Below are positions 8,741 through 17,682 of a stretch of DNA of 64,000 bases, one piece after another. This stretch comes from Microcoleus vaginatus HSN003 (lineage in GTDB: Bacteria; Cyanobacteriota; Cyanobacteriia; Cyanobacteriales; Microcoleaceae). Positions within the stretch are counted from its first letter, which is position 1. Each line of letters begins with the position of its first letter. The notes under the pieces were generated by a model. That model searched no databases and had not been told where the DNA came from. It saw only the letters and a list, made by a program, of their open reading frames with translations. The stretch spans positions 5,084,001-5,148,000 of the forward strand of contig NZ_CP031705.1 in assembly GCF_022701255.1 (NCBI RefSeq), written 5' to 3'. Made by a program: the position numbers and the translations under genes.

Positions 8741-9049
8741 TATGCAGTTTTTTACTAAAAATATAACTATTGATGTCTGCAATAATATTATCCATTTTTG
8801 GTTTTTTTGTCACTTATTTCAATAAGTCAGTCCTGAAGTAACAAAAACCTGGTTTGGACGCCAAATCGGAAGTTATAAGCCTTAAGCCATAAACCTAGTT
8901 GTTGACCCCGCCTGCGTAAATTGTACAGGTGAAATTACTGAGGTTTTTGTTGCCCTGATCTGTCCGTGTAATTGCCATCACAAAAAAGTTCGCCCAAGGT
9001 CACATGATTTCTGCTACTTACAACACAACTTTAGCAGGTGATCGCGGTT

Positions 9050-9055
9050 TATAAT
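9050..9055 (+). promoter_or_regulatory. Candidate -10 box for the small gene at 9102
   Basis: TATAAT lies about 47 bases before the ATG at 9102. No good -35 box is seen 17 bases upstream. The rest of the 361-base gap 8741-9101 shows no gene. Confidence 0.3.
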
Positions 9056-9101
9056 ATTATTGATTAGTTCAGGAAACAAGTTTTCATGCGAGGTTAAAGC
9101 A

Positions 9102-9344
9102 ATGGTAGCAAATTCAAATTTTTTATATCCTCAAAATCGCTATTACGGTGAAGTAAAGCCAGAGAATTTGGTATTTAATGCGAATTTACAAGAGTTTTCT
9201 CAGCGAGTGGGTTACATCAGTTCCTTGACATCTAACGGTAAAATCTCTGTGGAACAGGCATTTACTCAGATCCAAACACTGTGGGAACAGGTGGAAAAGT
9301 CGAAAAAACAGTTGGGAATTGGCGAAAATCCATTTTCAGCTTGA
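9102..9344 (+). CDS. Small conserved cyanobacterial protein (DUF7219-like)
   Basis: 80 residues from the ATG at 9102 (MVANSNFLYPQNRYYGE). The run NLVFNANLQEFSQRVGYI, then a helical segment with LWEQVEKSKKQLG, fits a small cyanobacterial family of unknown function that I believe is now called DUF7219. The upstream sequence GAGGTTAAAGCA provides a ribosome-binding site, which decides against an earlier in-frame start at 9060. No signal peptide or membrane segment. The function is unknown. Confidence 0.7.
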   Translation: MVANSNFLYPQNRYYGEVKPENLVFNANLQEFSQRVGYISSLTSNGKISVEQAFTQIQTLWEQVEKSKKQLGIGENPFSA

Positions 9345-9452
9345 ATAATTAGCGGTTGGCTTTGACGTTGATTTACGCCGATTGCTGAAGATCGATTAAT
9401 CCACAGCTTAAGATGATGAAAAAGTAGCTAGTGGCGATCGACCTTTTTGCCT

Positions 9453-9986
9453 ATGAGTTCCGATTTAGTACCCCTCCTTCCCAAAGTATCAGTCGGCCGC
9501 CGCGCAGCGGCCTTCTGCATCGACGGAATCGCAGTTTGGCTGCCCAGTTTGCTTCTGGGCACTAATGCGATCGTCCAAACCATATTTTTTGTTTTGCTGT
9601 GGCTGGTCATGCGCGTAGCCATCGTCAGGAAAAACCAAGGTCAAAGTCTCGGGCGCTGGGCTTTGGACATGAAAATTGCCGATACCAGATTCCTACGGAC
9701 TCCCGGAGTGCAAGAACTGTGCAAGCGCGAGGCATTGCTGGGCATTTGCGCCGCCTTAGCCTTCGCAGGTATAGCTGGGCTCACATCTACCAACGCCGCC
9801 GTCTTGCTGCTGATGCTGCCCCTGGCGATCGACTGTAGCGTTGCCCTCAACTCCGGCGAAAGGTTTCCCCAAGCTTTCCACGATCGCATCGGCCGGACGA
9901 TGGTCGTCGGAACCCGCCGTGGCTACTCCCTCGACATCAAAGTTAGAAGATTGCTTGACCAAGTGCAGAGCAATGTGAGAAGATAA
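9453..9986 (+). CDS. RDD-family membrane protein
   Basis: 177 residues from the ATG at 9453. The RDD domain is clear: GRRAAAFCIDGIAVWLPSLL at the first span, QGQSLGRWALDMKI after the second, then LCKREALLGICAAL and two hydrophobic stretches. RDD proteins are small inner-membrane proteins, some linked to ion transport; no substrate can be named here. The gene sits 38 bases upstream of rpmG in the same direction and may be read through into the ribosomal genes. Confidence 0.82.
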   Translation: MSSDLVPLLPKVSVGRRAAAFCIDGIAVWLPSLLLGTNAIVQTIFFVLLWLVMRVAIVRKNQGQSLGRWALDMKIADTRFLRTPGVQELCKREALLGICAALAFAGIAGLTSTNAAVLLLMLPLAIDCSVALNSGERFPQAFHDRIGRTMVVGTRRGYSLDIKVRRLLDQVQSNVRR

Positions 9987-10024
9987 TAAATTGTGTTTAA
10001 ATTAGTCGAAATTTATTTAGAATT

Positions 10025-10213
10025 ATGGCTAAAGGCGTCCGCATCATAATTACTCTAGAGTGTACTGAGTGCCGTACAAACGTAAGCAAACGCTCGAAAG
10101 GCGTGTCTCGGTACACCACCACCAAGAACCGTCGCAACACGACGGCGCGGCTGGAACTCAAAAAGTTCTGCCCTCATTGCAACAGGCACACTGCCCACAA
10201 AGAGATCAAGTAG
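10025..10213 (+). CDS. rpmG: 50S ribosomal protein L33
   Basis: 62 residues with the L33 signature: start [24 protein letters not shown] in the middle and [17 protein letters not shown] at the end. Two CxxC pairs (CTEC, CPHC) make this a zinc-binding type L33. It is a component of the large ribosomal subunit near the E site. rpsR follows after a repeat-filled 181-base spacer, the usual cyanobacterial rpmG-rpsR order. Confidence 0.97.
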   Translation: MAKGVRIIITLECTECRTNVSKRSKGVSRYTTTKNRRNTTARLELKKFCPHCNRHTAHKEIK

Positions 10214-10394
10214 TGATTAGTCATTAGTCCTTAGTCATCAGTCATCAGTTGTTGGCAACTGAATATTGACCCACAAAAAGCAGATAACTAACAAATGCTT
10301 TACTGACAGCTAGCAACTAACGGCTAATAACTAAAAACTAAGTCAACAGTAAACAGTCAACAGTCAACAGTCAACAGTCAACAAACAACAAACC
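10214..10394. repeat. Heptamer tandem repeats (GTCATTA-type and CAACAGT-type) between rpmG and rpsR
   Basis: The spacer has irregular units such as GATTAGTCATTAGTCCTTAG, then a run of five near-perfect AACAGTC heptamers (about 10340-10385). Heptameric short tandem repeats of this kind (STRR) are typical of cyanobacterial spacers. Similar GTCATTA runs occur at 36718-36790, 55889-55935 and 59055-59090. Confidence 0.8.
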
Positions 10395-10610
10395 ATGACT
10401 TACTTTCGCCGGCGCGTTTCGCCCATCAAACCAGGAGACCCGATCGACTACAAAGATGTCGATTTGCTCAAAAAATACGTCACAGAACGCGGTAAAATTT
10501 TGCCCCGCCGGATTACCGGTTTGACTGCCAAACAGCAGCGAGACCTGACCAGAAGCATCAAAAGAGCAAGAATTGTAGCTTTGATGCCCTTCGTAAACCA
10601 AGAAGGTTAA
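10395..10610 (+). CDS. rpsR: 30S ribosomal protein S18
   Basis: 71 residues with the S18 core: [39 protein letters not shown] and [19 protein letters not shown]. The protein binds S6 and the platform of the small subunit. The ATG immediately follows the heptamer repeats. It pairs with rpmG upstream and the RNB-type exonuclease downstream, an order common in cyanobacteria. Confidence 0.97.
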   Translation: MTYFRRRVSPIKPGDPIDYKDVDLLKKYVTERGKILPRRITGLTAKQQRDLTRSIKRARIVALMPFVNQEG

Positions 10611-10650
10611 CAGGATTTGGGATTTTGGGTTTTAGATTTTGGACTGGGAC

Positions 10651-10754
10651 TAAGACTTGCGCGAAAACAAGGTCTTTCTGCCATTAAGAGTGCAGCAAGA
10701 ATGCAGCGAAATAATCGTGAAATAGGGTTAAGAGTCGCCGCAGCGCAAGTCTTA
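10651..10754. mobile_element. MITE-like element, 104 bp, with 12-bp terminal inverted repeats
   Basis: TAAGACTTGCGC at 10651-10662 is perfectly inverted as GCGCAAGTCTTA at 10743-10754. The interior has no credible gene (the 64-codon frame across it begins in repeat sequence). A very similar AAGACTTACGCA end is familiar from dispersed non-autonomous elements in cyanobacteria. Confidence 0.6.
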
Positions 10755-10922
10755 ATCAAAAGTCAAAAGTTAAAAAATAAGGAAGGAAAAGAACAACTTT
10801 TTAGATTTTAACTTTCACAATTGACCAGAAAAAATGCCAAGATCCAAAATCTAAAATCGCAAGCTCGAAACTCGATAAGTGGCTATTGTAAAAATCCAAA
10901 ATCTCAAATATAAAGCTGGCAA

Positions 10923-12929
10923 GTGGAGAAGGGAACGTTAGTAGAATTTAGAGTGCACGGCGACCGCCGTCTGGCAGTTGCCGATCGCCCCGACGGCAAG
11001 AAAAACTGGGTAGTGGTAGACGAAAACGGTCAACCGCACAGCATACCGCCCAAACAAATCACCTACGAAGTAGTCGGAGAAACTTACAAACCCTCTGATA
11101 TTCCCAAATTTCTCAAAGAAGTAGAAGCATACTCAGATCCGTCGAGTCTGGAAGTCGCTTGGGAACTTTTAGTCGGTGACGGAGAAACAGCAGATCCCGA
11201 ATCCTTGGCAATGCTGCTATTTTCCGATCGCAGTGCGGCGCAGTGTTACGCGGCTTACTGTTTGCTATCAACAGACAAACTGTATTTCAAACAAAAGGGC
11301 GATCGCTACGAACCGCGATCGGCCGCCCAAGTAGCCGAAATCAAACACCAGCAAGAAGTAGAACAGCAGCGGCACCAAGAATCCCAAGGATTTTGGGATC
11401 GAGTCAAACAGCGGCTGGCAGGGGAAAATGTAGATTGGGAACACAGCGATCGAACTCGCCTCGACGCCCTAGAACGCTTTGCCCTCCTCGGAGAAGAAGC
11501 AACGCACCGCACCCCAGCCTTAGAAACTTTAGCCAGCTTACAACGATCCGAAAACCCCGAAGCAGCATTTGGCCTCCTAGTCGATCTCGGCCTCTGGAGT
11601 ACCCACGAAAACCTGTTTTTGCGGCGCAGCCAAATTCCCCTACAATTCTCCGCAAAGGTATTAGAAGTGGCCCAACGCTGCCTAGAAAATCCCGCAACCG
11701 ACTCCGACACAAATCGTCTCGATTTAACTCACCTCAAGGTTTACACGATCGACGACGAAAGCACCACCGAAATCGACGACGGCCTCAGCTTAGAATTTCT
11801 CGAAAACGGCCAGCAGCGCCTGTGGATACACATCGCCGATCCCACCCGCCTGCTTTCCCCCGGAGACGAACTCGACCTCGAAGCCAGAAAGCGCACCACT
11901 ACGGTTTATCTGCCAACGGGAATGATCCCCATGTTTCCCCCAGCTTTGGCCACCGGGCCAATGAGTTTAATTCAAGGCAAAGAGTGCAGCGCGCTCAGCT
12001 TCAGCGTCACCTTAGACGAAATCGGCGCGGCTCAAGATTACAGCATCCACATCAGCACCATAAAACCCACCTACCGCTTGACCTACGATGACGTAGACGA
12101 AATGCTGGAGTTGGGAATCGAAGCAGAACCAGAAATAGCAGCGATCGCCTCTGCGGCCAAACTGCGCCAAAAATGGCGGGAAGCCCAAGGCGCAATCAGC
12201 ATTTTCATGCCCGAATCCGTCATCAAAGTCAACGGCGACGACATCAAAATCCACGTCATCGACGACTCCACAGCCCGGATGCTAGTAGCCGAAATGATGA
12301 TTTTAGCCGGCGAACTAGCCGCCCGCTACGGTCAAGCTCATAGCCTGCCCATACCCTACCGCTATCAGCCACAGCCCGAACTCCCTCCCGATGAAGAACT
12401 GCTAGCCGTACCGGCAGGCCCCGCCCGCGCTTGCGCCGTGCGCCGGTGTATGCCCCGCAGCGAAATGGGCCTCACGCCCGGACGCCACGCAGGCTTGGGT
12501 TTGGAATTATACACTCAAGTTACTTCCCCGATCCGTCGCTATACCGACTTGCTGACTCACTTCCAAATCAAAGCCCACCTGCGGGGCGAACCACTGCCTT
12601 TTTCCGCTGAAGAAATACAGGACATTGTGATGTGTCTCGGCACCGCAGTTAAAGAAGCATCCACCGTCGAACGCCAAACTAACCGCTATTGGGGATTGGA
12701 ATATTTGCGGCGCAACCCCGATGAAGTTTGGGAAGCTTTAATGCTGCGCTGGCTGAGGGAAGACAGCAATCTCGGATTGATTTTATTGGAAGATTTGGGT
12801 TTAGAATTGGCAATGCGATTTGGTCGATCGGTCGCCATAGGCGATCGGCTAGAAGTCAAAGTCACGCACTGCGATCCGCGATCGGATGTCATTAACTTCC
12901 AAGAAATGATCTTTGAACCGGCACAATAG
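10923..12929 (+). CDS. RNB-domain exoribonuclease (RNase II/R family)
   Basis: 668 residues from a GTG start; MEKGTLVEFRVHGDRRLAVA is the expected N-terminus of cyanobacterial members. The RNB catalytic domain spans roughly residues 265-590: YTIDDESTTEIDDGLSLEFL holds the metal-binding aspartates, and later come HIADPTRLL, YLPTGMIPMFPPAL and TSPIRRYTDLLTH. A C-terminal S1-like segment follows. The enzyme degrades RNA 3'-to-5' in the cytoplasm. It is shorter than E. coli RNase R and lacks the lysine-rich tail. It lies downstream of rpsR with a MITE-like element between them. Confidence 0.93.
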   Translation: MEKGTLVEFRVHGDRRLAVADRPDGKKNWVVVDENGQPHSIPPKQITYEVVGETYKPSDIPKFLKEVEAYSDPSSLEVAWELLVGDGETADPESLAMLLFSDRSAAQCYAAYCLLSTDKLYFKQKGDRYEPRSAAQVAEIKHQQEVEQQRHQESQGFWDRVKQRLAGENVDWEHSDRTRLDALERFALLGEEATHRTPALETLASLQRSENPEAAFGLLVDLGLWSTHENLFLRRSQIPLQFSAKVLEVAQRCLENPATDSDTNRLDLTHLKVYTIDDESTTEIDDGLSLEFLENGQQRLWIHIADPTRLLSPGDELDLEARKRTTTVYLPTGMIPMFPPALATGPMSLIQGKECSALSFSVTLDEIGAAQDYSIHISTIKPTYRLTYDDVDEMLELGIEAEPEIAAIASAAKLRQKWREAQGAISIFMPESVIKVNGDDIKIHVIDDSTARMLVAEMMILAGELAARYGQAHSLPIPYRYQPQPELPPDEELLAVPAGPARACAVRRCMPRSEMGLTPGRHAGLGLELYTQVTSPIRRYTDLLTHFQIKAHLRGEPLPFSAEEIQDIVMCLGTAVKEASTVERQTNRYWGLEYLRRNPDEVWEALMLRWLREDSNLGLILLEDLGLELAMRFGRSVAIGDRLEVKVTHCDPRSDVINFQEMIFEPAQ

Positions 12930-13382
12930 GATTTTAGATTTTAGATTTTAGATTTTGGATTCAAAAATCTGTGTTGAAGGCTGAAACTGAGGATAAATCT
13001 CGTTTTTAATCCAGTTTCTGACCCCCTCGCATCCCCCTTGTCAAGGGCAGGGGGGTAAAAAAGATGATGGGTTTCTATCTAGTCCTGTAAAATAATCGTA
13101 ATTCTTGTCAGGGGTAGTTCACCCCCGATCTGTAATATCAGCCAGAAATCCCGTAAACCCGCCCCGACCAAAATATTGGCGTCGATCGACTCGATATGAT
13201 ATCCGATCCAAGACGGGTAATACTTTTGACGTTAAATTGACACGCTTTGCTATCTCCTCTCTTCCTCCGTGTCCTCTGCGTCCTCTGCGGTTAATAAAAA
13301 AAACTTCAGCATTGTAAAAATTGGAAGTTTTTACCGCAACCTAGTAATCTACAATCTAAAATTTAAAATTTAAAATCGCAAA
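12930..13382. other. 453-base spacer without a gene
   Basis: Contains ATTTTAGATTTTAG tandem heptamers just after the exonuclease stop (about 12928-12960), a C/G-rich imperfect hairpin (CCCCCTTGTCAAGGGCAGGGGG, about 13033-13055, no T run of note) and the dispersed CTCTGCG-type repeat (13259-13300). No coding frame in it has family-like sequence. Confidence 0.6.
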
Positions 13383-14825
13383 ATGCCCAATTCAATTAGC
13401 CAAGTTCAGCCGCCGCTGGAATTCATACCCCCAGCCTACAACTCGCTAGTGATGCAAGGTTGTAAGCAAATATTCCCCTGGTGGCTGCGATTTCGGACAA
13501 ATATCAGCCACATTCAAGCCGAAAACGTCGAAACCCTCGCCGAACTATTCCACCAATTTCAAAATCAGAAAGTTCGCTTCTTGCTAGCCTTCCGCCACCC
13601 CAACTCAGACGATCCCTACTGTTTGGGACAACTAATTTGGAAACTCGTTCCCCAGGCGGCGCGGGCCAAAGGCATTCCCCTGCAATTCCCGGTACATTCC
13701 CACTTTATCTACGATCGTGGCATTCCCCTGTGGGCCGGTGCTGGAGTCGGCTGGTTGTATTCCCACCTCGGCGGCACTCCCATTGTTCGCGGGAAGATCG
13801 ATCGCGTCGGATTGCGATCGGCCCGCGATTTATTTGTCAACAGCCAATTCCCGATCGCCGCCGCCCCAGAAGGCGCTACCAACGGTCACAATGAAATAGT
13901 TAGCCCCCTCGAACCGGGAATTGCTCAAATGGGCTTCTGGTGCGTTGAAGATTTGCTAAAAGCCGGACGCACTGAAAAAGTTTTAATTGTGCCGATCGGC
14001 ATTCAATACCGCTATGTCAATCCACCTTGGCAACCCCTAGAAAAACTTTTAACTCAATTAGAAATTGATTGCGGACTGCCACGCTTAGATCGCACTGAGA
14101 TCGCAAATTTAGAGACAACAAATCCAGCTTCCGAAAACCAAAATCACCAATTCCAATATCTGCGCCTGATTCGATTGGGAAGTCATTTACTAGCAGTAAT
14201 GGAAGAGTTTTACAGCCGCTTTTATCATAAAGAAATAAACCCAAAAACATCTATTTTAACATCATTATCGCTCCCCAACAAAACGGAAAATAATTCTGGC
14301 AATGAAGTAATGATGGCTCGACTGAAAGCACTGTTAGACGTGGGTTTGCAAGTAGCAGAAGAATATTTCAACTTAAAGCCCAAAGGCAGTTTAATAGACC
14401 GCTGTCGCCGTCTGGAACAAGCAGGCTGGGAGTATATTTATCGAGAAGATATCAAAGATATTGCAGCACTTTCTCCCTTAGAAAGAGGATTAGCCCATCG
14501 CCTCGCTGAAGAAGCAAGTCTTCGGATGTGGCACATGAGACTTGTAGAAAGTTTCGTGTCCGTTACGGGCAGGTACGTCGCAGAACAACTGACAGCAGAA
14601 CGTTTGGCAGAAACAACTTTACTGCTGTGGGACGTACTGGCTCGCATCAAAGGAGGAAATCCTTTCGGCAGACCGAAGTTGGGCAAACAGCAGGTACAAA
14701 TGACCGTGGGCGAACCCATATCAGTGAGCGATCGTTGGGAGGGATATCAAACCAGCCGCAGGTTAGCAGTTGCCCAACTCACTCAAGACTTGCAATCAGC
14801 TTTAGAAGCAATGATTAAATCTTAA
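13383..14825 (+). CDS. PlsC-like 1-acyl-glycerol-3-phosphate acyltransferase family protein
   Basis: 480 residues. The acyltransferase HX4D motif appears as AFRHPNSDDPYC (H72, D77), later followed by GGTPIVRGKIDRVGLRSARD and AAPEGATNGHNEIVS, which stands for the PEGT-type glycerol-3-phosphate binding block. A long C-terminal helical extension of about 250 residues is a feature of this cyanobacterial subgroup. The family makes phosphatidic acid or related acylated lipids at the membrane. The variant PEG block and the length mean substrate is uncertain. No operon partner. Confidence 0.8.
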   Translation: MPNSISQVQPPLEFIPPAYNSLVMQGCKQIFPWWLRFRTNISHIQAENVETLAELFHQFQNQKVRFLLAFRHPNSDDPYCLGQLIWKLVPQAARAKGIPLQFPVHSHFIYDRGIPLWAGAGVGWLYSHLGGTPIVRGKIDRVGLRSARDLFVNSQFPIAAAPEGATNGHNEIVSPLEPGIAQMGFWCVEDLLKAGRTEKVLIVPIGIQYRYVNPPWQPLEKLLTQLEIDCGLPRLDRTEIANLETTNPASENQNHQFQYLRLIRLGSHLLAVMEEFYSRFYHKEINPKTSILTSLSLPNKTENNSGNEVMMARLKALLDVGLQVAEEYFNLKPKGSLIDRCRRLEQAGWEYIYREDIKDIAALSPLERGLAHRLAEEASLRMWHMRLVESFVSVTGRYVAEQLTAERLAETTLLLWDVLARIKGGNPFGRPKLGKQQVQMTVGEPISVSDRWEGYQTSRRLAVAQLTQDLQSALEAMIKS

Positions 14826-14982
14826 TTACTCAGATAAGGAAGAGCTTCTAGGTAAGAAGGAAGATATATTTTTCTTCACTACGTTTTTTTGTGGTGAATT
14901 ATAAACAGATTGTTATAGACTTTTGGAATAGGTGTAATGAACCGCAAACGCTCGCTCGACACTGAACCAATAAAAACTACCG

Positions 14983-15870
14983 ATGACTAACAAACCTATC
15001 GATTTGTCTACTAACTCAATTAAGGTAAAACTGCTGAATAATTTAGCGCAGGAATTGCTCACGCCGCTCACTTCTGTCCTCGGTATGGCAAGCGTGTTGA
15101 AACAAGAAATTTATGGCCCCTTAACGAGCAAGCAAAAAGAATATATTGACGTGATCCAAGACAGCAGCCGGTCTTTGCGATCGCTAGTTGAAGAAATTTT
15201 GGAACTGTCAGAACTAGATGATTCCGCTTTTACCTTGAAGCGAACCGCAGTCGATATAGAAACTTTGTGCCAGCAGATTGTGACAATCCTGTCGTCGGCG
15301 GCAAGTAGACGAGAGCAAGAAATTAATTTGTCGATGGGGCCCGGGCCCCGCATCTGGTTGGTAGATAAAGATAAGGTTCAGCAAATGCTGCACCACTTAA
15401 TTTTTAGTATTATTCAATCTGCTGGGGCAGGCAGCGTGATTCGAGTCCACGTTTCTCGGAAAGAAGACGGTATCAACATCGGAGTTTGGGTTTTTCATCC
15501 TTGGTTAGGGGAAAGTTTGCCCCATGCTAAACTCTACACCGACTACTTGTTGAAGGCCGGGTCTGGTAGCGGTTCGCCCTCGATCTCGGAAACCGACTCC
15601 CTCGGGCTCGAAGGGCAACTCCCAACACAGGGTTCGCAGCGCTTAACGCTGGCGTTTTCTGAGTTGGCGGCTTTGGTGGCCCAGAATGCCGAGGATACCG
15701 CACCGGTGTTAGCTGGTTACGGGGCCAGGGAACGCTTGGGGCTGCTGCTTTGCTGCCAATTGGTGGAAATTCAAGGCGGCCAACTCTCGATTCAAGGAGC
15801 CCCGGAATCTGGATATCGCTACGTGCTCTGGCTGCCCTGCACAAATGCTACGGAATTGTTGGAAGGCTAA
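14983..15870 (+). CDS. Histidine kinase-like protein lacking the phospho-acceptor histidine
   Basis: 295 residues. The N-terminus LLNNLAQELLTPLTSVLGMA aligns with the HisKA H-box (usually S-H-E-L-R-T-P-L), but glutamine (Q23) stands where the phosphorylated histidine should be. The C-terminal half resembles HATPase_c (VDKDKVQQMLHHLIFSII; ERLGLLLCCQLVEIQGGQLS), yet the N-box asparagine and a clear DxGxG are absent; the conserved ends of the fold remain. I read it as a pseudokinase, perhaps a scaffold or a competitor in a phosphorelay. No sensor or membrane domain. No response regulator is adjacent. Confidence 0.75.
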   Translation: MTNKPIDLSTNSIKVKLLNNLAQELLTPLTSVLGMASVLKQEIYGPLTSKQKEYIDVIQDSSRSLRSLVEEILELSELDDSAFTLKRTAVDIETLCQQIVTILSSAASRREQEINLSMGPGPRIWLVDKDKVQQMLHHLIFSIIQSAGAGSVIRVHVSRKEDGINIGVWVFHPWLGESLPHAKLYTDYLLKAGSGSGSPSISETDSLGLEGQLPTQGSQRLTLAFSELAALVAQNAEDTAPVLAGYGARERLGLLLCCQLVEIQGGQLSIQGAPESGYRYVLWLPCTNATELLEG

Positions 15871-15942
15871 AGAAGGAAGAAGGAAGAAGGAAGAGGGAAG
15901 AAGGAAGAAGGAAGAGGGAAGAAGGAAGAAGGAAGAAACAGT
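15871..15942. repeat. GGAAGAA/GGGAAGA polypurine heptamer run
   Basis: About nine units of a GAAGGAA/GAGGGAA heptamer directly after the stop of the kinase-like gene. Similar runs start right after the stops at 42226 and 54394, always purine-rich on the plus strand. The following stretch to 16105 carries AATTCCCGATTACC tandem units. Confidence 0.85.
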
Positions 15943-16105
15943 GTATAGGACGTAACTACTGAAAGAAGGAAGAAAAATAACTCAACTTTTTTCAATTACC
16001 AATTCCCGATTACCAATTCCCGATTACCAATTCCCGATTAGCGATTAGCGCTTCCCAATTCCCAATTACCAATTACCCATTACAAAGTACAAATCTAAAA
16101 TAGCA

Positions 16106-17566
16106 ATGAATTCAGTTTGGCAACAGTTAACTCTGGCAAATTTGCCGCTATCTCAGTGGCAAAGTAGAAGTTATTTATTCAATTTGGCGATCGGCTCTTT
16201 ACGCAGTTGGCGACAAAGTAGCTGGCTGATGCAGTGGGCAGAACCCTTGGGTTTTGTTTTGCTGGCGTTGACTTTCGGTTTTGCGCCGTTTGTAAACAAT
16301 GCCTTGGTGGGGGTATTGATGGCGGCTAGCGCTGCATTTTGGGTGCTGCTGACTGTTTCGGACGATCGCGAGAGTCCCTTCACGCCGATTCACTTGCTGG
16401 TTCTGCTGTACTGGGGCATAGCCACAGTCGCAACGGCGATGTCGCCGGTGAAAGTCGCCGCTGCTAATGGTTGGAGCAAGCTAACGCTGTATTTGCTGTT
16501 TTTTGCGCTGATGGCTCGGATATTGCGATCGCCCCGTTGGCGATCGTGGTTAATTGCCGTATTTTTGAACGTCTCTTTAATTGTCAGTTTCTACGGCGTG
16601 CGGCAGTGGATTGACAAAGTGCCGCCATTAGCTACTTGGAACGATCCGACTTCTACTCAAGCCAATGTCACGCGAGTTTACAGTTTTCTTGGAAATCCTA
16701 ACTTGCTTGGTTCCTATTTACTGCCAGCCATTGCATTGAGCGCCGCCGCACTTTTTGTGTGGAAAGGATGGGGAACAAAAATTTTAGCGCTGACAATGTT
16801 GGTGGTGAATTGCGCGTGTTTGCGCTACACCGATAGCCGGGGTGCTTGGATCGGTTTTCTGGCTCTACTGGTGGTATTTTTAGTGCTGCTGTGGTACTGG
16901 TACAGCCCTTCGATGCCTCGGTTCTGGCGAACTTGGGCGCTGCCGTTAGGGTTAGGAGGTTTGGCTGGAGCTTTAATTTTGGGAGTGGCTTTAGTGGAAC
17001 CCCTGCGCGATCGAGTTTCGAGTATGTTTATCGGCCGAGGTGACAGCAGTAACAATTTTCGGATTAATGTTTGGACAGCGGTGATTGACATGATTCGCGA
17101 TCGGCCAATTCTCGGAATTGGGCCGGGAAACACTGCTTTTAATAAAGTTTATCCGCTTTATATGAAGCCGAAATTCACTGCTTTGAGCGCTTATTCCGTG
17201 CTATTGGAAATTGCGGTGGAAACCGGTTTTGTGGGTTTAATGTGTTTTCTGTGGCTGATGACTGTCACCATCAATCAAGGTTTGTTGCAGATCAAAAATC
17301 TGCGGGATTCACAATTTAACATCTCTAATTTAGAGGAAGAATCCCGAAATCCCCAATCTAACATCCCAAATCTCAAATCGAATCAGGGGTTTTGGTTGAT
17401 TGGGGCGATCGCAACTTTAGCCGGCATGATGGCCCACGGTTTGGTCGATACAGTTTGGTACCGGCCGGAAGTTAATATGCTGTGGTGGTTGATGGTGGCG
17501 ATTATTGCTAGTTTTTACAGCAACTCGCAGCAGCAGCAAGATCCAGCTTTGACGGAGGGCGAGTAG
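16106..17566 (+). CDS. ictB: IctB family membrane protein (O-antigen ligase-like)
   Basis: 486 residues with about 10-12 membrane spans and the Wzy/O-antigen ligase (PF04932) domain: FLGNPNLLGSYLLPAIALSA, TDSRGAWIGFLALLVVFLVL and IGPGNTAFNKVYPLYM. These match the cyanobacterial IctB family, once proposed to affect bicarbonate accumulation; the biochemical role is not settled. Starts at the ATG 16106 after tandem repeats. The last third of the gene (from 17405) plus its downstream hairpin is duplicated at 26099-26302. An insertion of less conserved sequence (HNSN-rich, residues about 395-430) interrupts the last loop. Confidence 0.9.
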   Translation: MNSVWQQLTLANLPLSQWQSRSYLFNLAIGSLRSWRQSSWLMQWAEPLGFVLLALTFGFAPFVNNALVGVLMAASAAFWVLLTVSDDRESPFTPIHLLVLLYWGIATVATAMSPVKVAAANGWSKLTLYLLFFALMARILRSPRWRSWLIAVFLNVSLIVSFYGVRQWIDKVPPLATWNDPTSTQANVTRVYSFLGNPNLLGSYLLPAIALSAAALFVWKGWGTKILALTMLVVNCACLRYTDSRGAWIGFLALLVVFLVLLWYWYSPSMPRFWRTWALPLGLGGLAGALILGVALVEPLRDRVSSMFIGRGDSSNNFRINVWTAVIDMIRDRPILGIGPGNTAFNKVYPLYMKPKFTALSAYSVLLEIAVETGFVGLMCFLWLMTVTINQGLLQIKNLRDSQFNISNLEEESRNPQSNIPNLKSNQGFWLIGAIATLAGMMAHGLVDTVWYRPEVNMLWWLMVAIIASFYSNSQQQQDPALTEGE

Positions 17567-17607
17567 ATAGAATTGCTGGCGGGGCTTTCTCCCCGCCCGG
17601 TGCGGAT
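17405..17607. repeat. Direct repeat copy 1: ictB 3' end plus hairpin
   Basis: 203 bases beginning exactly at a GCGATCGC site and ending after GGTGCGGAT recur at 26099-26302 in the same orientation. I see about four single-base differences and one indel. Copy 1 is the functional 3' end of ictB. Confidence 0.95.
17578..17597 (+). terminator. Terminator-like hairpin after ictB
   Basis: GGCGGGG, loop CTTTCT, CCCCGCC: a perfect 7-bp GC stem 11 bases after the stop. There is no T run behind it, so termination is plausible but unproven. The same hairpin accompanies the duplicated ictB end (26272-26292). Confidence 0.5.
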
Positions 17608-17682
17608 GCGAGCAAGAGGGATGCTGTCAATGGCGACGCGAGACTAATTCCTGCCAAGAAAAAACGACTCCTTTAGGAGTTA

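Noticed and set aside
10617-10811. 64-codon plus-strand frame
   Set aside because: It starts in a heptamer repeat, crosses the MITE-like element and matches no family.
13033-13055. Terminator of the RNB exonuclease gene
   Set aside because: The hairpin is 100 bases after the stop, imperfect, and lacks a T run.
13105-13317. 70-codon plus-strand frame
   Set aside because: It lies in repeat-bearing spacer and has no family-like sequence.
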